This document shows positions 1 through 7,428 of a DNA stretch of 35,019 bases, in pieces (position 1 is the first letter of the stretch; each line of letters starts with the position of its first letter). Origin of the DNA: an uncultured Planctomycetaceae bacterium. GTDB taxonomy: Bacteria > Planctomycetota > Planctomycetia > Gemmatales > Gemmataceae. The stretch is taken from assembly GCA_937888715.1 (NCBI GenBank), contig CALARU010000244.1, forward strand, positions 1 through 35,019, in the 5' to 3' direction. The position numbers and the translations under genes were made by a program. Under the pieces are notes generated by a model. That model had not been told where the DNA came from and did no database searches. It worked only from the letters and a program-made list of their open reading frames with translations.

Positions 1-463
1 CAAGAACCCCTACTTCGGCAAATGGGGTTTTAAAGGACTTAAAGCCAAGATCTCCCGGAGTGAAATAATATTTTTCATAAAAAAGAGGATCATCAGGAAT
101 ATGCATTTTGCGATAAATACCAATGATGTTTCCATCTGGGCCAATAACTACCGCAGTGTTGTGATAAAGGCCTGGGGCTCGTTTTTCAAAAACTGAACCA
201 ATAACAACGCAACGGTTTTTCTTTGCACAAATCGCCAGAGCATCCGTGGTTGGCCCCGGAATAGGTTCTGCTAGCTCGAATAATGTGGGATCTTGTACCT
301 GGCAAAAATAAGGTGTAAGGAAAAGTTCTTGCAGGCAAATAATCTGCGCCCCCTTGGATGCAGCTTCGTCAATACCAGCAAGAGCCTTTTCAAGATTCGT
401 ATTTGAATCTTGCTGGCATGCCATCTGGATTAATCCGATATTGAAAATATCATCTTTTTGCAT
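1..463 (-). CDS. aguB: N-carbamoylputrescine amidase, partial (C-terminus outside window)
   Basis: This is the N-terminal 154 residues of a carbon-nitrogen hydrolase (nitrilase fold), read from an ATG at 461-463 and running off the left edge. The frame begins MQKDDIFNIGLIQMACQQD. It carries the catalytic Glu motif 'LQELF' around residue 46, then 'GLYHNTAVVIGPDG' and 'YRKMHIPDDPLFYEKYYF'. The last block is characteristic of the AguB branch of the family, where the catalytic Lys lies in 'YRKMH'. AguB hydrolyses N-carbamoylputrescine to putrescine, CO2 and ammonia, the last step of the agmatine route to polyamines. The catalytic Cys region lies outside the window. It is divergent from the UDG gene across a 110-base gap. 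The upstream Shine-Dalgarno is weak (GGAA). The family is certain. The exact substrate is inferred from the motif match. Confidence 0.88.
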   Translation of the reverse strand, partial: MQKDDIFNIGLIQMACQQDSNTNLEKALAGIDEAASKGAQIICLQELFLTPYFCQVQDPTLFELAEPIPGPTTDALAICAKKNRCVVIGSVFEKRAPGLYHNTAVVIGPDGNIIGIYRKMHIPDDPLFYEKYYFTPGDLGFKSFKTPFAEVGVL

Positions 464-573
464 AATGTTTTTCCGGAAATTCAGGCCCAAGCCGCTGCTA
501 AAGTATAAAATGAATAATGAACTATTACTGAATAGGCTATTAAAAACCTGTTGATAAGTCTTGGAGTTGATGC

Positions 574-1368
574 GTGAAGAATATTTCTTTAAGTGATTTA
601 CATAAACAAATTAAAATGCATCTGGAATGTTTAAGGATTTCGGGTATTGAATGGCTCGAAAACAATAATAATTCTACTTCGCAAACTAGTGTGCCCATAA
701 TTCGTGATCATTTATCTTTGGTAAGTATAGCAGGCACTCAGAATGTTGTTGTAACACCCCCTGCCCCAGTAATCTCATCATTGCATTCGCTGGAAAAGAA
801 AACATTGTTATTGCAGCAGCTTAAAGATGAAGTTGCATCTTGTGTGAAATGCCCTCAACTTGCCCAAACAAGAAAAAACACCGTCTTTGGCATTGGTAAA
901 ATTGAACCCGATATTTGTTTTGTTGGGGAGGCCCCCGGTACTACTGAAGATGAAAAAGGAATCCCATTTGTTGGCGAAGATGGCTTATTGTTAGACAAAA
1001 TTCTCAAGGCTTGTGGCTTATCGCGGGATGAGGTTTATTTTCTAAATATTATTAGTTGTAAACCGCCTGATAAACGATTGCCATTGCTTACCGAAGTTGC
1101 CAACTGTCGAGGGTTTCTTGAAAAACAATTGGCATTGGTAAAACCAAAAGTGATTTGTTGTCTTGGGTCTTGTGCCACAGAAAATCTGCTTGATACGAAA
1201 ATACCAATCAACAAATTAAGAGGCAAATTTTACGATTGGAAAGGGATTCAAGTGTTATGTACTTATCATCCATTATATTTAATACGGAACCCTGAAAAGA
1301 AAAAAGAAGTTTGGGAAGATATGAAGTTCTTAATTTCGCACCTTGGACGATCGCTTCCAACCCTCTGA
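574..1368 (+). CDS. Family 4 (Fe-S) uracil-DNA glycosylase
   Basis: This 264-residue protein has the hallmarks of the family 4 uracil-DNA glycosylases, which excise uracil from deaminated DNA in base excision repair. Four cysteines in the expected spacing, C90, C93, C162 and C178, would hold the 4Fe-4S cluster. The active-site motif 1 is 'GEAPG' (118-122), followed by 'PFVGEDG' and 'NIISCKPPDKR'. The terminal motif 'YHPLYL' supplies H232. Residues 1-75 form a low-complexity leader without recognisable fold, as in the longer planctomycete homologues. The start is GTG at 574, supported by GGAG at 563-566 with a 7-base spacer. An ATG at 570 is in another frame. The gene ends one base from the stop of the converging pseudokinase gene. 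Confidence 0.9.
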   Translation: MKNISLSDLHKQIKMHLECLRISGIEWLENNNNSTSQTSVPIIRDHLSLVSIAGTQNVVVTPPAPVISSLHSLEKKTLLLQQLKDEVASCVKCPQLAQTRKNTVFGIGKIEPDICFVGEAPGTTEDEKGIPFVGEDGLLLDKILKACGLSRDEVYFLNIISCKPPDKRLPLLTEVANCRGFLEKQLALVKPKVICCLGSCATENLLDTKIPINKLRGKFYDWKGIQVLCTYHPLYLIRNPEKKKEVWEDMKFLISHLGRSLPTL

Positions 1369-1369
1369 T

Positions 1370-2776
1370 TCATGTTCTTTCATGAAGCATTATTTTTTCC
1401 ATGACCAATGAAAAATCAATGGGAGTTTCGATGAAGGTGTTTCCATGCCTAGCAGGAATATGCATCAGTTTTTTTTTGCCCACCAAGAAAACAGTATGAA
1501 GAAATCGCCTGCGTAACTCTGATTCAGTAACCATTTTTGCAAAAGTTTCTTTGATGGAAAGATAGCTATCTAATTCAATAATAAGGTGCTTGAAAGATTC
1601 ACGAGTGTAAACATTAAGCGCTTGTTCAAGGTTATTTGCCTGCAAAATTCTAAATCCCCTGTTTTGCATATATGCTTTGATCAATTGCCTTTTTTTTTCA
1701 CTGCGAATCACCAAAAATATCGTGGAACCATTCTCTGCCGGATTAACACTATATTCCGATTGGATTTTTTTTCGAATGGATTGAATTGCGATTTGAACCT
1801 GTAGGAAATCGTTATATCGCGTTTTTGGATCGATTGAAATCATGTTTTTGATGATAGGCAAGGTTTCCGATGGTAATGTTTTTTCGAATTCCGTGTTGAA
1901 TAGAAATTTGAATTCATTGCTGTTATACATTTCTTTTCTTTTTTGAAATGATCCTGGAAGCGGAGATTTTCCTGTAAGAAGGTGATAAAAAAGACAACCT
2001 GCAAAAAATATATCTGATTGCGTAGGGGATGAAGATGCGCTTGAATGCTTTTCTAATCCCGCATAATCAAAGGACAAAGAATTTTGGTTTTTAATCTGCC
2101 CTGTTGCAGGATCAAAAATTGATGCAAAACGAAAATTGTTGATTTTTGGGTGTGAGGTATTATCCAGTAGAACTTTTTCCCCTGATAAATTTCCGTGTGA
2201 TATACCCATCTTTTGTAAATATAAAAAAGCCTTGCTAATATTTTCCATAATTAAACAAGCTTCAGGGCAACTTAGAAATGTTTTGATTTCTAGCCAGTCG
2301 TAAACAGATCCACCTTTGACCCATTCAAGTGCAAGATAAGGTGGAATGTTTTTAGTTCCGGGAAATAAATCCAAGGTTTTTACAATGTTGGGGTGGTTGA
2401 TGTCATTAAGAATTTCTCCTTGGCGCAGAAATTTCAAAGTTTCAGCATTATTGCTGGCGTGTCTTTTTCGTAAAACTTTTAATGCAACAATTTCACCAGT
2501 ATCAATTTGCTTTGCTTTGTATGTACGGCCTAAATTGCCTAATCCAATGGGTGAAAGAAGTTGGTAACCGTTAAACAAAAGCATGATACCATCGCCTGCT
2601 ATAATTTTTCCAATCTGCCAAGCAGTTAGGTGGTTGTTTTTGATGAGAATTTTCGGATCAATAAAATTACCATCCACCGACCTAATATGTGCCAGCACTT
2701 CTTCTGCAATAGGAGAAGTGATAAGGCCAAGTTTTTCAGTTAAGTGAACCAAACCTGTAAATTCTTCTATTTCCAT
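1370..2776 (-). CDS. Ser/Thr kinase-like pseudokinase fused to a degenerate receiver domain
   Basis: This 468-residue protein has three parts. Residues 1-65 hold the planctomycete pre-kinase segment ending 'NNHLTAWQIGKIIAGDG'. Residues 70-330 form a protein kinase fold with glycine loop 'IGLGNLGRTY' and ATP-anchoring K100 ('VALK'). Residues 345-468 look like a response-regulator receiver fold. The catalytic loop reads 'HGNLSGEK' (194-201) where an active kinase has HRDLKxxN, so the catalytic Asp, Lys and Asn are N196, S198 and K201. The DFG motif is 'NFR' (214-216). Both metal-binding sites are lost, so phosphotransfer is unlikely. In the receiver part 'IIELDSY' keeps an Asp at the phosphoacceptor place, but the conserved Lys of the 'KP' motif is Thr ('ETPID'). 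There is no signal peptide, so it is probably cytoplasmic. It could act as a scaffold or an allosteric sensor. That role is inference. Confidence 0.85.
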   Translation of the reverse strand: MEIEEFTGLVHLTEKLGLITSPIAEEVLAHIRSVDGNFIDPKILIKNNHLTAWQIGKIIAGDGIMLLFNGYQLLSPIGLGNLGRTYKAKQIDTGEIVALKVLRKRHASNNAETLKFLRQGEILNDINHPNIVKTLDLFPGTKNIPPYLALEWVKGGSVYDWLEIKTFLSCPEACLIMENISKAFLYLQKMGISHGNLSGEKVLLDNTSHPKINNFRFASIFDPATGQIKNQNSLSFDYAGLEKHSSASSSPTQSDIFFAGCLFYHLLTGKSPLPGSFQKRKEMYNSNEFKFLFNTEFEKTLPSETLPIIKNMISIDPKTRYNDFLQVQIAIQSIRKKIQSEYSVNPAENGSTIFLVIRSEKKRQLIKAYMQNRGFRILQANNLEQALNVYTRESFKHLIIELDSYLSIKETFAKMVTESELRRRFLHTVFLVGKKKLMHIPARHGNTFIETPIDFSLVMEKIMLHERT

Positions 2777-3057
2777 AATAATTATTATTGCATGTAATTA
2801 TAAGTATTTCGATGGAAGGCGTTAAATTTTGATTAAATGGTTGATGATTTGTTAGTTTCGGTGTTTTAGGAAAAAAATACAAGTTAGGTTGAGAATGATT
2901 TTGTTAATAAAGTTGTAAATTCGTATTGAAGAAAAATGTTATCAAGGCTATTTGGTTCGCTTGTAGTTGGGGATTTTAACATTGTGGGTGAAATAACATA
3001 ATAAGCTGGTAAACAAACATGGTCTTTTATCAAATACGAGTATGCAGGCGAATTATA

Positions 3058-3822
3058 ATGCGATCCATGTTGATTGGATTGTTAATTGCTGCTCCGGGTT
3101 GTGCATCATTGTGGGATTCCGTTACCAGTAGAGAATTTAGGATTCAGAATTTGTTTATTCCCTCTGATCCGCCTTTGGTGGTTTTAGAAAAAAGTGTAGA
3201 TGGGGATAAACGAGCTGTTGCACTTGCTTCCCTTAAAGAACCATTGGCAAATAATGGAACTGCAGAAGATCAAGAAAAGGTATTTAAAATACTTTCGGAC
3301 GCAGCATTAATTGACCGACAAGCAATATGCAGACTTCAAGCAATATCAACACTTCGAACATTTAAGGATTCTCGAACCGCAGAAGTATTGAAAGATGCTT
3401 ACTATCGGGCTTCAAATTTTAATCCCGAAACAGCCACCGTTATCAAATGTCAAGTGCTGAATTCATTAGGAGAAGTACGAACGCCATCGGGTTTAGAGCT
3501 ACTGGTTAAAGTGCTGAAAGAACCTGCAGTTGTTGGTTCCGAGCAGGATCGCCAACAAAAAGTTGATGAAAGAATTATTGCTGCCAAGGCGTTAGGGAAA
3601 TATAAGGAATATCAAGCATCAGAAAGCTTGTTATCCGTGCTACAAAGTGATCACGATGTCGCATTGGTGAATTGTTGCAGAGATTCATTACAATCAATTA
3701 CAGGTAAAAACTTACCTGCGAATTATGAAGTATGGGAAAAATATTTGCATGATTCATCAAATAAAGATCAAAATCCGGGGTTCTTTCAAAAGATCTTTCA
3801 AACTTCCGGGACCAGCAGGTAA
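3058..3822 (+). CDS. Putative lipoprotein with HEAT-like repeats
   Basis: The 254-residue product starts with a short signal peptide, MRSMLIGLLIAAPGC, whose Cys15 fits a lipoprotein lipobox only loosely (Pro at -2). The rest is alpha-helical and resembles HEAT/PBS-lyase repeats. Examples are 'AICRLQAISTLRTFKDSRTAEVL', split here as AICRLQAISTLRTF and KDSRTAEVL, then 'IKCQVLNSLGEVRTPSGLELL', read as IKCQVLNSLGEV and RTPSGLELL, and 'IIAAKALGKYKEYQASESLL'. Such repeats usually bind protein partners. The ATG at 3058 is preferred because AGGCG lies 7 bases upstream and the hydrophobic core then begins at once. An in-frame ATG at 3019 would add 13 residues with two arginines. The stop codon directly abuts the stop of the converging PQQ-propeller gene. 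No specific function can be assigned. Confidence 0.75.
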   Translation: MRSMLIGLLIAAPGCASLWDSVTSREFRIQNLFIPSDPPLVVLEKSVDGDKRAVALASLKEPLANNGTAEDQEKVFKILSDAALIDRQAICRLQAISTLRTFKDSRTAEVLKDAYYRASNFNPETATVIKCQVLNSLGEVRTPSGLELLVKVLKEPAVVGSEQDRQQKVDERIIAAKALGKYKEYQASESLLSVLQSDHDVALVNCCRDSLQSITGKNLPANYEVWEKYLHDSSNKDQNPGFFQKIFQTSGTSR

Positions 3823-5502
3823 TTATTTATCTTTCATTGGGTTAGTTGCTGGAAACAAAAGAATAGTGTCTGCAACCGGTTGGTAAGTAATTCCTAAAGG
3901 ATCTAAAATTCCTGTTAGCCATACTGCAAAAGGAATATTATCGGCGGCTGAAGCTTTTACAGGTTTTTTGTCTGCATCATCAATCATCATAGCTGCAAAT
4001 GCTTTTTTGTTGATTTCAAATTTAATATTGTATTTTGTTGTTAATTCGTCAAGGAATTCTTGAAGAGGCTTTTCCACGCCTTCATCTTCTTTGATTTTGG
4101 TTTCAAGTATTTTTTTGAGATTGTCGTTTGGAGATGGTGCATCAATCGTAGCCACCAAATCAGAACCTTTTTCAAAAGGTTTTTTAACATGCAGCATGGG
4201 TTTAACGAAATCTCTGTCACGGAAGGAAATTAGTAATCCATTGTTTGCAGCAAGAAAAAGCCGGTCGTTCGTTCGATTTACAACTGGAAATACAAATTCG
4301 TGAATATCCCATGTTGTTAAATACGCACCATTGTTTCGATCAATGATCACCATTCTGCCGCTTCGATCAAGGGTGTAAAGGAACTTGGAATTAGCTGCAA
4401 TTAGGCGATCAGATTTTTCTTGCGATGGTGTAAATCGATTTCCATTATTGATGTTCCACATGGATAAACCAGTTTCACGAGATAGTTTCACTAAGCCGTT
4501 TCTTTCACCAGTGATAAATATTTCGTTATCGGTCACAAATGGGCGATGATGAACCGTGCTTCCAATCGTGTAGCGCCATAAAAGTTTTCCTGATTGTAAA
4601 TCAAAAGAATGTAAACAAGCATCCATAGAACCTATATAGGCAATAGATTCATAGAGGGAAGGTGGGACAATAACAGGTTTGTCTGCTGAGTAACCTTGGT
4701 TAGCCTCTAGAGTAGTGTGGCTTAAATCTGAATGTTTGTTGAGGGCTACCAAGTCACCTTTAACGCCAACAGCAGAAACAATTTCATCAGTTACCAAGAG
4801 TGGGTAATTTAAAATCAGTCGAGTTTGAAACTCCCAGATAATTTTTGGTTGTGGGCCTCTCGAACGAGATGTTCCAGCACCAAAGGCGGGAGCTATAGCA
4901 TCAGCTTCAGCATCATTATCGGGAACATCAGTAATTGCTTTTTTGGTGATACGATTAAAAAAGTCGGATTTTTCATAACCTAAAAATTCACCATTCTTTT
5001 TAAACAGGGGTAATGCATAACAATAAATTCTGCCGTTTGATCCAGATAGATATAGGTGGTGCTTATCGACTGATGGTGGTGCAGAAATCGATATTCCAAA
5101 ACTGGATTGCCAGGCGATATTACCGTTTTTTCTATCAAGAGCGTAAAGATCATTTTCGTTGACTACGAAAACAAATTTGTCATTAAAAGCAAAGTTGAAA
5201 AATACTTGGTAAGGTTTCCCGAAGTGAGATTTCCAAATGACTTCTCCTGTTTCTGAATTAAAAACAATAACTGTTCCACTTCGAGTTTGGGCTATAACTT
5301 GATTGTCTGAAATTTGAATATCGTGGTAACCATCCCGTTTCCCTTCCATGGGCGAGAATGCACGCCACATCATTTTAAGGTTAAGCCTGTCAAGAACTTC
5401 TTGAGAGGGAATTTCGGGTTGGGAGAATATTTTAATGTTGTCTGCTGCTTCGGCAGTATACCCGATGATAAACAAGATTATTGCAAGATAGAAAGTTCGC
5501 AT
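3823..5502 (-). CDS. Exported PQQ-type beta-propeller protein with C-terminal STN-like domain
   Basis: The 559-residue protein begins with a signal peptide (MRTFYLAIILFIIGYTAEA) and is therefore exported. Residues 50-430 carry PQQ/BamB-type propeller blades, seen as repeated strands closing in Trp motifs such as 'GEVIWKS', 'GNIAWQSS', 'IIWEFQ', 'GKLLWRY' and 'GLSMWNIN', and phrases like 'ALDRKNG', 'SFDLQSGK' and 'KLSRETG'. No quinoprotein dehydrogenase active-site set was seen, so a structural or scaffold role is more likely than catalysis. Residues 480-555 ('LQEFLDELTTKYNIKFEINK' onward to 'LGITYQPVADTILLF') resemble the short secretin/TonB N-terminal (STN) type module often seen in planctomycete exported proteins. 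BamB is the closest familiar fold, but orthology is not claimed. Its promoter may lie in the 98 bases before it, or it may be read through from tadA. Confidence 0.82.
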   Translation of the reverse strand: MRTFYLAIILFIIGYTAEAADNIKIFSQPEIPSQEVLDRLNLKMMWRAFSPMEGKRDGYHDIQISDNQVIAQTRSGTVIVFNSETGEVIWKSHFGKPYQVFFNFAFNDKFVFVVNENDLYALDRKNGNIAWQSSFGISISAPPSVDKHHLYLSGSNGRIYCYALPLFKKNGEFLGYEKSDFFNRITKKAITDVPDNDAEADAIAPAFGAGTSRSRGPQPKIIWEFQTRLILNYPLLVTDEIVSAVGVKGDLVALNKHSDLSHTTLEANQGYSADKPVIVPPSLYESIAYIGSMDACLHSFDLQSGKLLWRYTIGSTVHHRPFVTDNEIFITGERNGLVKLSRETGLSMWNINNGNRFTPSQEKSDRLIAANSKFLYTLDRSGRMVIIDRNNGAYLTTWDIHEFVFPVVNRTNDRLFLAANNGLLISFRDRDFVKPMLHVKKPFEKGSDLVATIDAPSPNDNLKKILETKIKEDEGVEKPLQEFLDELTTKYNIKFEINKKAFAAMMIDDADKKPVKASAADNIPFAVWLTGILDPLGITYQPVADTILLFPATNPMKDK

Positions 5503-5600
5503 TTACAAAATCCCTTTTAAAAATGGTAACAAATGGAATCTACCACAGGATTAAAAATGCGTTAAAAGTTTGACAATATATAATCTAAAACAGCCTGTGA

Positions 5601-6125
5601 TTATGACAATTTAGGAAAACCTTTACGGTTATGCCTTTTTTTCTGGAAAAATTCAGAAAGAATACTCGAGCATTCATTTTCAAGCACGCCGGTAACAACC
5701 CTACTTCGATGGTTTAGCCTAGGGTCATTTAAAAGATTAAAAAGGGAATGGCAGGCACCCGCCTTGGGATCCATGCACCCATAGACAACCCAAGGTATAC
5801 GCGATTGCACGATTGCCCCAGCGCACATGGGGCAAGGCTCCAGGGTTACATATAAAATGCAGTTTTCTAGGCGCCACGATTGTAAAAATTGCGCTGCTTG
5901 AGTGATTGCAATCATCTCCGCATGCGCAGTTGGATCATTAAGTAGTTCTCTTTGGTTGTGTGCCCGGGCAATGATGCCTTCTTTGGCGGAAACAATTAGA
6001 GCCCCAACGGGGACTTCGTCTTCTTGTTCGGCAAGACGAGCTTCTTCTAGTGCAATTTCCATGTGCATTATGTGGAATTGATGACTCGGGTCTGAAAGTT
6101 CAAGATTGAATTGATCCATATCCAT
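5601..6125 (-). CDS. tadA: tRNA-specific adenosine deaminase
   Basis: The 174-residue protein is a cytidine/deoxycytidylate deaminase-fold enzyme. The zinc site is complete: 'HAE' at 68-70 (His ligand and proton-shuttling Glu) and 'PCPMCAGA' with C98 and C101. The string 'EVPVGALIV', the '[14 protein letters not shown]' block and 'GCMDPKAGA' match bacterial TadA, which converts A34 to inosine in the wobble position of tRNA-Arg(ACG). The N-terminus has about 15 extra residues before the usual '[10 protein letters not shown]'. A later start at the Met20 or Met22 codon is possible and would give the usual TadA length of about 155 residues. The gene is divergent from the M24 peptidase gene. Confidence 0.92.
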   Translation of the reverse strand: MDMDQFNLELSDPSHQFHIMHMEIALEEARLAEQEDEVPVGALIVSAKEGIIARAHNQRELLNDPTAHAEMIAITQAAQFLQSWRLENCILYVTLEPCPMCAGAIVQSRIPWVVYGCMDPKAGACHSLFNLLNDPRLNHRSRVVTGVLENECSSILSEFFQKKRHNRKGFPKLS

Positions 6126-6237
6126 GATAATCTAATTTCAATATTTAAAATAAAGGGTTAAATCAAACAATTACTTTAGATTATAACCTATGTTGATCGG
6201 GTTCTAAGTTTTACTTCTAAAAGATTGCAGGTGTGTA

Positions 6238-7428
6238 ATGTTTTCTCTTGAAAAGATACAGGAAAAGTTAAAAGAATTTGGTTTTGATGGGTGGTTGCTT
6301 TATGATTTTCGTTTTTGCAATCCTTTGGCAAGGCGGGTGCTTGGGTTATCCGAAAAGCTTTTTCTCTCAAGACGCTGGTTTTATTTTATTCCTGCAAGTG
6401 GTGATCCTGTAAAAATCAATCATAAAATCGAACCTGCCGCACTTGCTTCTTACCCAGGGATTTCAAAAATTTATCTTCGATGGCAGGAATTAGAATCATC
6501 TTTAAAAACAGTTTTGACAGGCAAAAAAAGAATCGCAATGGAATATTCTCCGAATAATGCCATACCATATCTTTCGCGAGTTGATGCTGGAACTATTGAA
6601 TTCATCAAATCTCTTGGAGTTGATGTAGTTTCTTCCGGTGATTTGATTCAAGTTTTTGAATCATGCTTGAACCAAAAGCAATTTCAGAATCATCTTGATG
6701 CAGCAATTCACACACGGGAGGCCTATGAGGTTGTTTTTCGTTTTATTGCGGAATCAATACGAAACAAAATAGAAATTAAAGAAAGTGATGTTATTCGAAT
6801 TATTATGGATCATTTTTCCAAAAATAATTTGTTTACTGATCATGCTCCAATTGTTGGGGTCAACTCGCATAGCGGGGACCCGCATTATTCTACTTCCAGC
6901 GAAACAGATCGAAAGATTCAAGAAGGAGATTTTATCCTTGTTGATTTATGGGCAAAGTTGAACGATTCTGAAGGCATTTATAGCGATCTTACTCGGACAG
7001 GATTTGTTGGAACGGTTGTACCTGAAAAATACACAAAAATCTTTGATATTGTTTCTCGTGCGCGAGACGCTGCAATTGAGAAAGTAACAAAAGCTTTTGC
7101 TGATGATACGCCAATCGAAGGCTGGGAAATTGATAATGTAACGCGAGAAGTGATAGTTAAGGCTGGTTATGGGGAATATTTTTGCCACCGCACCGGGCAC
7201 TCGATTGGCAAAGAAACCCATGGGAATGGTGCAAATATTGATGGATTAGAGACCTTGGATACGAGGAAGATTCTTCCCGGAAGTTTGTTTTCCATTGAAC
7301 CTGGGATTTATCTTGAAGAGTTTGGTGTTCGGAGTGAGGTGAATGTTTTTGTGGATTGGGACAAGAAAATTCAAGTGACAGGTGGAGAGCCACAAACTTA
7401 TATAGTGCCGATTCTTAAAGAATATTGA
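6238..7428 (+). CDS. M24-family metallopeptidase (Xaa-Pro aminopeptidase-like)
   Basis: The 396-residue protein has the creatinase N-domain (about 1-145) followed by the pita-bread catalytic domain. All five dinuclear metal ligands are visible: D236 ('VDLWAK'), D250 ('SDLTRTG'), H321 ('RTGHSIG'), E354 ('SIEPGIY') and E367 ('RSEVNV'). The family removes N-terminal residues preceding proline from peptides, probably in the cytosol as no signal peptide is present. The N-domain shows 'FDGWLLYDFRFCNPLARRVLG', that is FDGWLLYDFR and FCNPLARRVLG, typical of the subgroup annotated as Xaa-Pro peptidase in planctomycetes and related phyla. The substrate is not provable from sequence. The 3' end overlaps the converging ABC gene by 14 bases. 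Confidence 0.88.
   Translation: MFSLEKIQEKLKEFGFDGWLLYDFRFCNPLARRVLGLSEKLFLSRRWFYFIPASGDPVKINHKIEPAALASYPGISKIYLRWQELESSLKTVLTGKKRIAMEYSPNNAIPYLSRVDAGTIEFIKSLGVDVVSSGDLIQVFESCLNQKQFQNHLDAAIHTREAYEVVFRFIAESIRNKIEIKESDVIRIIMDHFSKNNLFTDHAPIVGVNSHSGDPHYSTSSETDRKIQEGDFILVDLWAKLNDSEGIYSDLTRTGFVGTVVPEKYTKIFDIVSRARDAAIEKVTKAFADDTPIEGWEIDNVTREVIVKAGYGEYFCHRTGHSIGKETHGNGANIDGLETLDTRKILPGSLFSIEPGIYLEEFGVRSEVNVFVDWDKKIQVTGGEPQTYIVPILKEY

Noticed and set aside
354..554. 66-codon plus-strand frame at the left edge
   Set aside because: It lies mostly opposite the start of the N-carbamoylputrescine amidase gene and has no recognisable features.
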